Assembly (NCBI GenBank): GCA_031285565.1
Contig: JAITVY010000020.1
Span: 62,001-126,000, forward strand
Length of the DNA stretch: 64,000 bases
Reading direction: 5' to 3'
Origin: Tannerella sp.
GTDB taxonomy: Bacteria > Bacteroidota > Bacteroidia > Bacteroidales > Tannerellaceae
Both the position numbers and the translations under genes were made by a program. The notes beneath the pieces are model-generated. The model was not told the origin of the DNA. It worked only from the letters and a program-made list of their open reading frames with translations, and ran no database searches. Below, piece after piece: positions 34,461 to 43,776 of the stretch; within the stretch, counting starts at the first letter, position 1, and the number at the start of each line of letters is the position of its first letter.

Positions 34461-34476
34461 ATGAATAAATATTCAT
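34461..34476. repeat. Perfect 16-bp palindrome
   Basis: ATGAATAAATATTCAT reads as 7-bp arms around AA. It lies about 520 nt upstream of the XRE regulator gene in otherwise gene-free DNA. It may be a protein-binding site; AT-richness makes chance possible. Confidence 0.4.
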
Positions 34477-34900
34477 GTGATATTTGTATACAATATTAAT
34501 TAATAAAATCTTCAGTCGTTACATTTGTATAACAAAGCGTAGTGTATACAAAAATAAACACAACGACTTGGTTTATACATGTAAACTATGCTAATACAAT
34601 AAGAATGGATGTATTTATAGCAATATAAATTAATTATTGAGCATAATATCAGTTATTTATGCGTTGTATTTAAACTATTAGTTTAAATTTTAAAAGTAAA
34701 TCATATCGAAATACATTTGTAATAAGCCATATCACAGGTATTATTGATATTAATGTTATTATAAATCAGCATTTTAATCTATTTTTCTAAAGCTTTACTT
34801 TTCTATATTATTACAATATTCTATTAGACCGTATCTTGTTTGTTTATGTTTGTATCAATGATGTATTACTTTTGTAAATTGAATTAATATACAAATGTAA

Positions 34901-34931
34901 TTTGCAAATATATTTTTAATGTTTATATTTG
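34901..34931 (+). promoter_or_regulatory. Promoter of the XRE regulator with overlapping dyad
   Basis: TTTG (34901-34904), exactly 19 nt and TATATTTG (34924-34931) match the consensus fully. The -33 element overlaps the inverted repeat CAAAT-GTA-ATTTG (34892-34904), and a second dyad TTTGTA-N13-TACAAA spans 34871-34895. This is a plausible operator for autoregulation. Confidence 0.6.
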
Positions 34932-34992
34932 TATATTCCTTTGTATTCTCTATGAATAAGTCAAATTGGCAGTTTACAACTGTTATATTTAT

Positions 34993-35478
34993 ATGAAAGA
35001 TCGAATTATCCAAATAATGAATGCAGAAGGTTTAACACCTTCTCGATTTGCAGAAGAAATCGGTATTCAACGTGCCGCTATGTCACATATTACTTCCGGC
35101 AGAAATAACCCTAGTTTAGATGTTGTTACTAGAATTCTGGAACGGTTTCCATCTATTAATCCTAATTGGTTATTGTTTGGAACTGGTGATATGAAAGCAA
35201 ATTCGGTAAAAGATGATTCGACCTTATTCACATCCGGATCTCAACCTTTAGTTAATACACCCGATTTATTCGCAAATCCTTCGAATATTCGGCCACAAAT
35301 AGAAAAAAAAACTGAATATCGCACAGATTCGTTAGATAAAAGGACTTCAATACCTCCAAAATCCACTGAAAAAGAGGTTCTTATTATAAAAGAAAGTCCT
35401 ATAAGAAAAATCGAGAAAATAATGATTTTTTACTCAGATAATACGTATGAGATATTTAATCCTGAAAAAAAGGAATAA
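34993..35478 (+). CDS. XRE-family helix-turn-helix regulator
   Basis: The ATG at 34993 (MKDRIIQIM) gives 161 residues; an upstream TTG at 34966 is less likely. The N-terminal HTH_3 domain covers about residues 1-58 (SRFAEEIGIQRAAMSHITSGRNNPSLD), followed by the INPNWLLFGTGDM motif shared by many Bacteroidetes XRE proteins. The rest is a polar linker and a short conserved C-terminal strand motif (IEKIMIFYSDNTYEIF). There is no protease or ligand domain. Dyads around its promoter suggest autorepression. It is followed by the alcohol dehydrogenase gene on the same strand, 105 nt away. Confidence 0.85.
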   Translation: MKDRIIQIMNAEGLTPSRFAEEIGIQRAAMSHITSGRNNPSLDVVTRILERFPSINPNWLLFGTGDMKANSVKDDSTLFTSGSQPLVNTPDLFANPSNIRPQIEKKTEYRTDSLDKRTSIPPKSTEKEVLIIKESPIRKIEKIMIFYSDNTYEIFNPEKKE

Positions 35479-35583
35479 TTTACCATTATCTATAAACAGA
35501 TTTTCATTACTTCACAAAAACATTCTTTGTTAAGAAAAAAAACTAACTTACTTTTGTCCGGAATTAACCAATATAATATAAAG

Positions 35584-36681
35584 ATGAAAGTACTGGCCTC
35601 TGTTACTCATAAACAAGGAGAATTATCAATTGAAGAAGTCGAATTAGCTTCACCTAAAGCCTCAGAAGTCTTAGTAAGAACGATTGCTTGCGGAGTATGC
35701 CATACCGATGCGGCAGCAATGAATTTATTTATACCGATTACACTTCCGGCCATTTTAGGGCATGAAGGTGTTGGCATTGTAGAAGAAGTTGGAAGTGAAG
35801 TCACAACATTAAAGAAAGGTGATCGTGTAATTATGTCATTTCCTTCATGCGGTCATTGTGATTATTGCCACGAAGATCATCCATATGCCTGCGATAATTT
35901 GAATACACTTTTTTTTGACGGCACTTATATGGATGGAACCAAACGTTTTTCACAGGATGGCATCGAGATCTCATCGTTTTTCGGACAGGGATCTTTTGCT
36001 GACCATGTAATCGTTGATGCCCGGAATGCAGTAAAAGTAAATATAAACTCTGACGATGATCTGGCTAATCTGTGTTCACTTGGTTGTGGTGTTCAGACAG
36101 GAGCTGGTGCAGTCTTAAATCGTATTAAACCTAAGCCAGGTTCATCACTAGTCGTATTCGGATGTGGAGGCGTAGGTATGAGTGCAATTATGGCCGGAGT
36201 AATCGCAGGGTGCACCACAATCATAGGTGTGGATATTGTTCCTGAAAGGTTGGATTTAGCTAAAAAACTAGGGGCTACGCATGTTATTAATTTCAATCAA
36301 AAAGATGTTGTTGAAGAAATCAAACGGATAACAGGAGGTGGAGCTCATAGTAGTATAGAATCATCAGGAGTTGCTGAAATGACACTACAAGCCTTAGCTT
36401 GTTTGCGACGTGAAGGAATTGCTGTATTACTCAGTGTTACAGGTCCGGAAAAAATAGATCTCCCTTTAGAAGCATATATAATGAATCCCAGTGTAACGCT
36501 TGCCGGATTAAGTGAAGGAGGCTCCAATCCGCAAACGTTTATTCCCGAATTAGTACAATACTATAAAGAAGGGCGTCTTCCTGTCGATAAGTTAGTGAAA
36601 TTTTACGATTTCAAGGATATACATACAGCATTTGAGGACTCTCACAAGGGTATAACAATTAAACCCGTTTTACGATTCTGA
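35584..36681 (+). CDS. Zinc-dependent alcohol dehydrogenase
   Basis: Starting at MKVLAS (35584) gives 365 residues; the longer frame from 35527 adds a non-conserved tail. It is a medium-chain dehydrogenase with catalytic zinc ligands Cys39 (GVCHTD), His60-Glu61 (GHE) and a third Cys in SLGCGVQTG. The structural zinc is bound by Cys89, 92, 95 and 103 (CGHCDYCHED...C). The Rossmann motif is GCGGVGMSA. It resembles the NAD-dependent aryl/long-chain alcohol dehydrogenase group. Substrate unknown. It ends in a clear terminator. Confidence 0.9.
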   Translation: MKVLASVTHKQGELSIEEVELASPKASEVLVRTIACGVCHTDAAAMNLFIPITLPAILGHEGVGIVEEVGSEVTTLKKGDRVIMSFPSCGHCDYCHEDHPYACDNLNTLFFDGTYMDGTKRFSQDGIEISSFFGQGSFADHVIVDARNAVKVNINSDDDLANLCSLGCGVQTGAGAVLNRIKPKPGSSLVVFGCGGVGMSAIMAGVIAGCTTIIGVDIVPERLDLAKKLGATHVINFNQKDVVEEIKRITGGGAHSSIESSGVAEMTLQALACLRREGIAVLLSVTGPEKIDLPLEAYIMNPSVTLAGLSEGGSNPQTFIPELVQYYKEGRLPVDKLVKFYDFKDIHTAFEDSHKGITIKPVLRF

Positions 36682-36733
36682 TTTTTATTAAATAAGAAAA
36701 CGAGTTAACGTATTGAACGTTTTAGGTAATAGT

Positions 36734-36778
36734 TGCAGAAGTCAAGTTTATTTTTGGCTTCTGCATATTTTTTATTTT
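36734..36778 (+). terminator. Terminator of the alcohol dehydrogenase gene
   Basis: A 10-bp stem with one T-G pair (TGCAGAAGTC at 36734-36743, GGCTTCTGCA at 36756-36765) is followed by TATTTTTTATTTT. It also faces the convergent DUF2179 gene end at 36772. Confidence 0.75.
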
Positions 36779-37323
36779 CCTAATCGTGGAGCTCCGGCAG
36801 CAGAAAAGATGCCTTTCTCTTTCGAGCGAATATCTTCAATCAGATAAAACGCATCAGCATCAAAATTGTTAATGATACTGACAACTTTTTTTTCGAGTTT
36901 ACGACTCACAACAGTCTCTATTACTGATACTTCAGATATAGCACCTTCACCTTTTATATAAGTAGAACCAATGCCATTACTATTTAATATTTTCGTGAGT
37001 TCGGTTCCACTCTTCTTTGTATAGATACGAAATAACTGAAAACCGAATGCTATTTTATTCTCTACAAGAATACCCACATAATTCCCGGTAGCATATCCGC
37101 CTGCATATGCTAAATAAGCAATGATATCATTTGCATTTCTGAATATCTGGGAAATAACAATAACCCATATAAATACTTCGAAAAAACCGACAATCGGCGC
37201 TTTTTTCTTTTCACCTTTCGATACAAATATAATACGTAAAGTACCTAATGTAACATCACAAATACGACCAAAAAAAATGATGACAGGCAGTAACCAGGGA
37301 TATGCATCAAGAAACTCAAACAT
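36772..37323 (-). CDS. DUF2179/UPF0316 membrane protein
   Basis: A 183-residue protein with three N-terminal transmembrane segments (about 10-30, 42-60, 66-86) carrying the family motif FGRICDVTLGTLRIIFVSKG, then a cytoplasmic DUF2179-type alpha/beta domain (about 105-170). This matches UPF0316 (YebE-like), of unknown function. It is 22 nt downstream of the TlpA-like gene and probably the last gene of the ior-tlpA unit. Confidence 0.87.
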   Translation of the reverse strand: MFEFLDAYPWLLPVIIFFGRICDVTLGTLRIIFVSKGEKKKAPIVGFFEVFIWVIVISQIFRNANDIIAYLAYAGGYATGNYVGILVENKIAFGFQLFRIYTKKSGTELTKILNSNGIGSTYIKGEGAISEVSVIETVVSRKLEKKVVSIINNFDADAFYLIEDIRSKEKGIFSAAGAPRLGK

Positions 37324-37345
37324 TGTTGATTATTTATTTAAAATT

Positions 37346-37855
37346 TTATAACACCAAAGTATTATCAATTATCCTCAATAATCGTCCAAAAACCTTTTCA
37401 TCAAATCCCTGTGTCTCAAAAACAACATTCCCGTCTCTGTCAATCAGGAAAGCTCTGGGAATAAACTGAGAAGCAAATGAATCATATATTTTTCGGTTTT
37501 TATCCGGATATAAAGGAAAAGTAAAGCCTTTCTTTTCATTATACTTAAGCAATTCTGCATCCGAATGTTCACGACCTATAACTAATAATACGAAGTCGTT
37601 ATTCTCTTTATATTTGGGCCACAATACTTTTTCTATTTCTGTCAGCTCCAATTGACAAGGAGGACACCAGGTTGCGAAAAAAGTAATTAAAATAACTTTT
37701 CCTTCGTATTGAGAAGACAATATTTGGCTTCCATCATCCGAAACAATCGTGAATGCAGGCATCGCGCTCCCAACCTCAATAACACTGGCTGCATCTTGTG
37801 CTTTTCCGATAAAGGGAATAAGAAGCAAAAAACAAAATAAAATACTATTTTTCAT
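37346..37855 (-). CDS. TlpA-like periplasmic thioredoxin
   Basis: A 169-residue thioredoxin-fold protein with a signal peptide (cleavage after GKAQ, residue 20). The active-site motif WCPPC is at 63-67, and the cis-Pro loop appears as IPRAFLID. It belongs to the TlpA/ResA redoxin group that reduces disulfides or handles peroxides in the periplasm. No cytochrome maturation genes are nearby. It follows iorB by 32 nt on the same strand. Confidence 0.88.
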   Translation of the reverse strand: MKNSILFCFLLLIPFIGKAQDAASVIEVGSAMPAFTIVSDDGSQILSSQYEGKVILITFFATWCPPCQLELTEIEKVLWPKYKENNDFVLLVIGREHSDAELLKYNEKKGFTFPLYPDKNRKIYDSFASQFIPRAFLIDRDGNVVFETQGFDEKVFGRLLRIIDNTLVL

Positions 37856-37887
37856 ATTAAAAGCCCCATCAGGGATTTAGGGTATTA

Positions 37888-38469
37888 TTACTTCATTTGC
37901 TGAGCAACATCATAGCCTGCTTTCAATGCTTTCAGGTTCATTTCAACAATATCATTTCCTTTTCGTCCGAATATGGAGCATATACCGGCTTCAATCTTTT
38001 CATATTGAAGGCCTAAGAAAGGTGTAGCTGCACCTAACATAACTATATTGGCCATACGCACAGAACCTAACTCCTTTGCGATGGATTCGACATCTAATAT
38101 CACTTTCTGAGGTAATTTATCTATTTCAGCTTTAATCTTTTCTATTTCAGGATAATTAGGGATATTAACGAATGGTTGGGCGTTTGTCACCAGCCAACCG
38201 TCCTTTTTTAAGAACGGTAAATAACGTAAACACTCCATTGGTTCTAATGAAATAATTAAGTCAGCCTGTCCTAATGGAATCAAATCAGATGCAATTGGTT
38301 TATCTGACAAACGAAGGTTTGATTGTACATCGCCTCCCCGTTGACTCATTCCGTGTACTTCTGCTTGTTTCATATACAGATCATCTTTCAGTGCTGCTTC
38401 ACCAATTACTGCAGCGATAGAAAGAATTCCTTGCCCACCAACACCTGATAGTATAATATCTATTTTCAT
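37888..38469 (-). CDS. iorB: Indolepyruvate oxidoreductase subunit beta
   Basis: A 193-residue gamma-domain-type subunit of the 2-oxoacid:ferredoxin oxidoreductase family. It begins with the signature GVGGQGILSIAAVIGEAAL and includes QAEVHGMSQRGGDVQS. Together with IorA it oxidatively decarboxylates aryl pyruvates such as indolepyruvate to aryl-acetyl-CoA with reduction of ferredoxin, as part of aromatic amino acid fermentation. It lies 16 nt after iorA. Confidence 0.92.
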   Translation of the reverse strand: MKIDIILSGVGGQGILSIAAVIGEAALKDDLYMKQAEVHGMSQRGGDVQSNLRLSDKPIASDLIPLGQADLIISLEPMECLRYLPFLKKDGWLVTNAQPFVNIPNYPEIEKIKAEIDKLPQKVILDVESIAKELGSVRMANIVMLGAATPFLGLQYEKIEAGICSIFGRKGNDIVEMNLKALKAGYDVAQQMK

Positions 38470-38485
38470 AATTATTTGTTTTCTT

Positions 38486-40081
38486 TTAGTTCGCCTTTTT
38501 CTTCTTCTTGGTTATAGTCTGAATACATTCACGACGAGGTATAATTACAGATACCCCCTTATATTCGATTTCTTCGCGAAGAATTCTCTTCATTTCTTCA
38601 AAATTCTTTTTCAACGGAACAAAAACACGTATATGTCCTTTTGCAACTCCTATACCTTCACAAATACTTTCTATACGGCCTGTTCCGGCTGAATCCTGTC
38701 CGCCGGTCATTGCTGTCGTTTCGTTATCCGAAATGATAATTGTCACGTTCGTATTCTCATTCACACAATCCAGCAAACCAGTCATCCCGGAATGAGTAAA
38801 CGTGGAATCACCAATCATCGCAACAGATGGAAAAATCCCCGCATCCGAAGCGCCTTTGGCCATAGTAACAGAAGCACCCATATCAACACATGTATCAATT
38901 CCACGGAATGGAGGGAGTGCTCCTAATGTATAACAACCAATATCCCCAAAAACTTTTGGCGTCTTATATCCTTCCAATACAGCATTCAATGCGTCATATA
39001 AATCGCGATGTCCACAACCTTGACATAAAGCCGGTGGCCGTTGTTCTACAATATCAGGAACAGGATAATATGAACAAATTTCTTTTCCTAAAGCTTTTCC
39101 TACAAGGTCAGGAGTTAACTCGCCATCACGACGAAGAGTTCCATCTAACCGGCCTTTTACTTTTAAACCACGTCCTAAAACACCTTTCAGTTGTTCTTCT
39201 ACTACCGGATATCCTTCTTCAAGCACTAAGATTTCATCACATTCGTCTGCTAACTTTTCTAACAAATAGATAGGCAACGGATATTGACATATTTTTAATA
39301 CAGGATATTCAAAACCGTCAGGATAATTTTCTGATAAATAATTGAATGCTATTCCTGTTGTAATAATACCCATTTGTTTATTAGGAGCATCAAAATATTG
39401 ATTATAAACAGATATTTCTGATTGTTTTACCAGTTCATCCTGAGCTTCTATTAATTTTTTATAGCGTTGACGTGCTAATGCCGGAAGTAAAATAAAACGT
39501 TGTTTGCCATCAACCGGAGTATTCGTTTCATTTTCAGTTTTTAATGAACGAATGGCTACACCGGCACGTGAATGCGCCATACGGGTAGTGACGCGTAATA
39601 AAATCGGATAGCCTAGTTTTTCGGAAAGTTCAAAGCCGTCATATACCATATCATATGCCTCCTGTTGATTCGAAGGTTCTAACATCGGAAGCATTGAAAA
39701 ATTGCCATAGACTCTACTATCCTGTTCGTTCTGAGATGAATGCATCGATGGGTCATCCGCAACAACAATGATCATCCCACCATTGATACCCGTCATTGCC
39801 AGGTTCATAAAACAGTCTGCTGCAACGTTTAATCCGACATGTTTCATACAGCAAAGTGTACGTTTACCGGCATAACTCATACCCAGAGCTGTTTCCATGG
39901 CTGTTTTTTCATTAGCACACCAGCGACTGTGAATGCCTCTTTCTTTAGCAATCGGAGAATCCTGAATAAATTCGGTTATTTCCGTAGAGGGAGTTCCCGG
40001 ATAAGAATAAACACCTGATAATCCAGCATCTATAGCTGCTTGAGCAATGGCTTCATCACCCAAAAACAATCGTTTTTCCAT
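38486..40081 (-). CDS. iorA: Indolepyruvate oxidoreductase subunit alpha, lacking the ferredoxin domain
   Basis: A 531-residue thiamine-diphosphate enzyme. The N-terminal pyrimidine-binding domain has GVYSYPGTPSTEITEF. The C-terminal half has CQGCGHRD and the ThDP motif GDSTFTHSGMTGLLDC ending in SDNETTAMTG. Many archaeal and clostridial IorA proteins continue with a two-cluster 4Fe-4S ferredoxin domain. Here the chain ends with IIPRRECIQTITKKKKKAN and that domain is absent. Electron transfer must therefore use a separate ferredoxin or an unusual cluster. First gene of iorA-iorB-tlpA-DUF2179. Confidence 0.92.
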   Translation of the reverse strand: MEKRLFLGDEAIAQAAIDAGLSGVYSYPGTPSTEITEFIQDSPIAKERGIHSRWCANEKTAMETALGMSYAGKRTLCCMKHVGLNVAADCFMNLAMTGINGGMIIVVADDPSMHSSQNEQDSRVYGNFSMLPMLEPSNQQEAYDMVYDGFELSEKLGYPILLRVTTRMAHSRAGVAIRSLKTENETNTPVDGKQRFILLPALARQRYKKLIEAQDELVKQSEISVYNQYFDAPNKQMGIITTGIAFNYLSENYPDGFEYPVLKICQYPLPIYLLEKLADECDEILVLEEGYPVVEEQLKGVLGRGLKVKGRLDGTLRRDGELTPDLVGKALGKEICSYYPVPDIVEQRPPALCQGCGHRDLYDALNAVLEGYKTPKVFGDIGCYTLGALPPFRGIDTCVDMGASVTMAKGASDAGIFPSVAMIGDSTFTHSGMTGLLDCVNENTNVTIIISDNETTAMTGGQDSAGTGRIESICEGIGVAKGHIRVFVPLKKNFEEMKRILREEIEYKGVSVIIPRRECIQTITKKKKKAN

Positions 40082-40113
40082 TTATTTGGTTTTATGATAC
40101 TTTTTACAACGGG

Positions 40114-40121
40114 CAAAGATA
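40114..40121 (-). promoter_or_regulatory. -7 element of the iorAB unit
   Basis: The minus strand reads TATCTTTG (TAnnTTTG), about 33 nt upstream of the iorA start. No strong -33 element is visible. Confidence 0.45.
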
Positions 40122-40191
40122 CATTTAAAAATTAATCTTTAAAATCACTTACCCTATTTTCTATTACTGATTAAACTACTTTATTATCAGC

Positions 40192-41232
40192 TTAGCGTAT
40201 TCCTAACTGATTCAATGCTGCCCGATAACGATTAGCATTCCGGTTGTGATCAGCAAGTGTTACAGCAAAATTATGCCGACCTGAAAAATCCTCTTTCGCA
40301 CACATATACAAATAATTATGCTGTCGATAGTTAAGTACGGCATCTATTCCTTTAATAGAAGGTATCCGAATAGGTCCCGGAGGTAGACCTGCATGTAAAT
40401 ATGTATTATATGGAGAATCAATTTTCAAATGTTCGTTTAACACACGTTGGATTGCAAAATCACCAAGTGCATATTTGACTGTCGGATCAGCCTGTAATGG
40501 AATACCTTTATGCAAACGATTGATATATAGTCCTGCAATAATGGGATATTCTTCAACTACAGCCGACTCTTCTTCCACAATAGAAGCCAATATAGATACT
40601 TCTACAGGAGAAATTCCAATTTTACTGGCTTTATACTGACGCGATTCATTCCAAAATGTATTATATTCGCGTTTCATCCGTTGCATAAAACTTTCTGCCG
40701 ATATATTCCAGTAAACCTCATATGTATTGGGTATGAACATTGCTTTAATAGTATGAGGTTCAAATCCTAAAGATTCACACAACGCATTGTCATTCATCCA
40801 ATCCAACAATTCATGACTTTGAATCATAATTTGTTCACTCAAACGATCTGCCAGATCTTCTTTTATCCGGACATTATTAAATGTAACCCGTACAGGTACT
40901 TGATTCCCGTTTCGTAAACTCCGCATTAAATCCAGATTGTTCATGCCTGGTTCTACAGCATAACGTCCGGTACGCATTTTTTCAGGATACTTTAAATATT
41001 TAGCTACTTCTTTAAAAGTCTTTATATTTTTGCAATTAGCAGAATATTCTAACTGTAAACACAAATTGCTAAAGTCTTTATCCGGATATATATAAATATA
41101 TGACGTTTTCTGAGGCGCAAAATTGGGTTTAAATAAAAAATAAGCGCTGATGCCTCCTCCAATTAAGAAAATGATTAAAAAAACAGAAAATAATAATAAG
41201 GCTATTCGCTTTAATGATTTTGTATTACTCAT
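40192..41232 (-). CDS. mltG: Endolytic transglycosylase MltG
   Basis: A 346-residue inner-membrane protein with one N-terminal transmembrane helix (about 10-33) and a periplasmic YceG/MltG domain. The catalytic glutamate is seen in ASIVEEES, and the family signature INRLHKGIPLQADPTVKYAL follows. MltG cleaves nascent glycan strands and sets their length during cell wall synthesis. It is monocistronic and divergent from uvrD across a 228-bp gap. Confidence 0.93.
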   Translation of the reverse strand: MSNTKSLKRIALLLFSVFLIIFLIGGGISAYFLFKPNFAPQKTSYIYIYPDKDFSNLCLQLEYSANCKNIKTFKEVAKYLKYPEKMRTGRYAVEPGMNNLDLMRSLRNGNQVPVRVTFNNVRIKEDLADRLSEQIMIQSHELLDWMNDNALCESLGFEPHTIKAMFIPNTYEVYWNISAESFMQRMKREYNTFWNESRQYKASKIGISPVEVSILASIVEEESAVVEEYPIIAGLYINRLHKGIPLQADPTVKYALGDFAIQRVLNEHLKIDSPYNTYLHAGLPPGPIRIPSIKGIDAVLNYRQHNYLYMCAKEDFSGRHNFAVTLADHNRNANRYRAALNQLGIR

Positions 41233-41416
41233 AATCGATAATTAGCTTCTTGTAAAATTCCGTAAAAGTACGATTTTTTTTTAAAAGCTACACTCTCTGT
41301 AATTATAGAAATAAAGAAGAGGAGAAATAATTCAATTATTCACTATTCCAACCTGTTTCCACTTGATTCTCGTATAAAGATCCCATTAATTCGCATAGTT
41401 TATTTGGCGAGTAGAA

Positions 41417-41445
41417 TTTGGAATGAATAGAATTTTATACCTTTG
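41417..41445 (+). promoter_or_regulatory. Promoter of the uvrD/pcrA gene
   Basis: TTTG at 41417-41420 and TACCTTTG at 41438-41445 are separated by 17 nt. The -7 element covers an in-frame TTG at 41443, which rules out that codon as the start and supports the ATG at 41461. Confidence 0.55.
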
Positions 41446-41460
41446 CATAACTTATCTACG

Positions 41461-43776
41461 ATGGAAACAAAAAAATCATATTTAGATCAATTGAATGAAA
41501 GTCAGCGTGAGGCTGTGATTTATTCGGATGGAGCGGCATTAGTAGTTGCTGGTGCCGGATCCGGGAAAACGCGTGTATTAACTTATAAAATAGCATATTT
41601 AATACAACAAGGGTTTTCGCCTTACAATATTTTGGCACTGACATTTACTAACAAATCAGCCCGCGAAATGAAGAGTCGTATTGGTACCATTACAGATGAA
41701 TACATGGCACAACGATTATGGATGGGTACCTTTCATTCGATTTTTTATCGGATATTACGGTATGAAGCTGAACGAATAGGTTATCCTTCTGATTTTACCA
41801 TATATGATACGACCGATTCGAAAAGTCTGATCCGAAGCATAATTAAGGAAATGCAGTTAGACGACAAAATATATCGTCCCGGGATGATTCAAAGTCGTAT
41901 TTCTAATGCTAAAAATGCATTAATTACAAGTAGTGCATATGATCAGCATAAAGAATTGATCGAATATGATCTAAAGTCGAAAGTACCGTTACTTCGTGAA
42001 ATTTATAAGCGTTATCAGGCACGTTGTTTCCAGGCTGGCGCTATGGATTTTGATGAATTACTTTTACAAACAAATATCTTATTTCGTGATCATCCCGATA
42101 TATTGGCAAAATATCAGGATAAATTCCAATATGTTTTAGTGGACGAATATCAGGATACCAACTTTGCACAGCATCTGATTGTAACCCGTTTGTGTGAAAA
42201 ACATCATCGGATATGTGTTGTTGGAGATGATGCACAGAGTATATATTCTTTTCGGGGTGCAAATATAGATAATATGCTACGATTCAAAGATAATTATCCG
42301 GAATGCCGGATCTTTAAACTGGAACAAAATTATCGTTCTACACAAAATATTGTAAATGCAGCAAACAGTTTGATTCTCAAAAATAAAGGCCAGATACCCA
42401 AAACGGTTTATTCGGAGAATGAAATGGGTAATAAAATCGGTATTTTTTCATCCTATTCCGATTATGAGGAAGGATATCTCGTAGCATCTCAGATTCTTGA
42501 AAGAAAAATAAGAGACAAGAGCTCTTATTCGGATTTTGCGGTACTATACCGGACAAATGCGCAGTCACGTGTATTGGAAGAAGCACTTCGCAAACGGAAT
42601 ATTACATATAAAGTATATGGTTCGCAATCTTTCTATCAGCGAAAAGAAGTAAAAGATATTATCGCTTATTTCAGGATGGTTATTAATCCGAACGATGAAG
42701 AATCATTAAAACGAATCATTAATTATCCGGTTCGCGGAATAGGAAATACCACGGTTAATAAACTCTTAATGGCCGCTACGGCTCATCAAAAAAGTGTATG
42801 GGCTGTACTTTCGTCTCCTATCGATTATGGGGTTCAAATCAATGGAGGTACTGCTAAAAAACTTCAGGATTTTCGAATAATGATGGAGGAATTAATCGCA
42901 GAAAATACCCGGTTATCGGCTATTGAAATGGCAGAACTGATTGTAAAACGAAGCGGGATGGCTGCTGCATTATTCCAGGATCGTTCGGTAGAAGGAATCA
43001 GCAGGCAGGAAAATATGCAGGAAGTATTAAAAGCTATCACTGAATTTACTGAAATCAGACTGGAAGAAGGCACTGAACATGTTTCATTAAGTGATTTCCT
43101 GATTGAAGTTTCGTTGATTACCGATCAGGATAATGACAAAGATGAACAGGCAGATAAAGTAACCTTAATGACCGTACACGCGGCTAAAGGACTGGAATTT
43201 GATAATGTTTTTATTGTTGGTATGGAGGAAGAGTTATTCCCATCTTCTATGGTGACAAACAGCATTCAGGGGATTGAAGAAGAACGTCGGTTATTTTATG
43301 TTGCAATTACGCGGGCTCGGAAAAATTGCACAATCACATACGCTAAGAGTCGTTTTAAAAACGGACAGAGTAAATCCTGTATTCCCAGCCATTTTTTAGG
43401 TGATCTGGATCCTCAATATCTGGAACAGCCGGAAGAGTTAACAAGAGAAAAACAATTTTCAGAAAACAGGACTTATAACCAAAAATATACAACTTCATCT
43501 TTCCCATCGCAAAAAGAGGAAACAATATCTCAAAAAAGCTCACTAAAGAAATTAGTAAGCAATGAATATCAGGATAATAAACAGGTAACTGTACTTGGGG
43601 AATTTCAGGTCGGTGATACTGTACGTCATAATCGATTCGGAGAAGGAAAGATTACCTCTCTCGAAGGAAGCGGAGGAGATGCCAAAGCAATTATTTCATT
43701 TGAACATTTAGGGCAAAAAAATCTACTTCTGAAATATGCAAAACTAACCATTTTAAAAAAAGCTGCAAATGACTGA
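41461..43776 (+). CDS. UvrD/PcrA-type DNA helicase
   Basis: With the start at 41461 this is a 771-residue superfamily 1A 3'-5' helicase. Walker A GAGSGKT is at 31-37, motif Ia is LTFTNKSAREMK, Walker B/DExx is VDEYQDTN, motif III is VVGDDAQSIYSFRGA, and motifs V/VI are TVHAAKGLEF and ERRLFYVAITRARK. The C-terminus has a Tudor-like domain (FQVGDTVRHNRFGEGKI) that in PcrA contacts RNA polymerase. It acts in nucleotide excision repair, replication restart and removal of recombination intermediates. It overlaps nspC by 8 nt. Confidence 0.93.
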   Translation: METKKSYLDQLNESQREAVIYSDGAALVVAGAGSGKTRVLTYKIAYLIQQGFSPYNILALTFTNKSAREMKSRIGTITDEYMAQRLWMGTFHSIFYRILRYEAERIGYPSDFTIYDTTDSKSLIRSIIKEMQLDDKIYRPGMIQSRISNAKNALITSSAYDQHKELIEYDLKSKVPLLREIYKRYQARCFQAGAMDFDELLLQTNILFRDHPDILAKYQDKFQYVLVDEYQDTNFAQHLIVTRLCEKHHRICVVGDDAQSIYSFRGANIDNMLRFKDNYPECRIFKLEQNYRSTQNIVNAANSLILKNKGQIPKTVYSENEMGNKIGIFSSYSDYEEGYLVASQILERKIRDKSSYSDFAVLYRTNAQSRVLEEALRKRNITYKVYGSQSFYQRKEVKDIIAYFRMVINPNDEESLKRIINYPVRGIGNTTVNKLLMAATAHQKSVWAVLSSPIDYGVQINGGTAKKLQDFRIMMEELIAENTRLSAIEMAELIVKRSGMAAALFQDRSVEGISRQENMQEVLKAITEFTEIRLEEGTEHVSLSDFLIEVSLITDQDNDKDEQADKVTLMTVHAAKGLEFDNVFIVGMEEELFPSSMVTNSIQGIEEERRLFYVAITRARKNCTITYAKSRFKNGQSKSCIPSHFLGDLDPQYLEQPEELTREKQFSENRTYNQKYTTSSFPSQKEETISQKSSLKKLVSNEYQDNKQVTVLGEFQVGDTVRHNRFGEGKITSLEGSGGDAKAIISFEHLGQKNLLLKYAKLTILKKAAND

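Larger units (their letters stand above)
33713..34992. other. 1.3-kb gene-free, very AT-rich region
   Basis: No credible gene was found; a 60-codon frame at 33807-33989 has no start signal or domain and is treated as chance. The left half (33990-34430) shows nothing recognisable. The right half (34430-34990) holds a perfect 16-bp palindrome (34461-34476), seven TTTGTA-type hexamers and the XRE promoter. It might be a decayed gene or an AT-rich control region. Confidence 0.5.
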
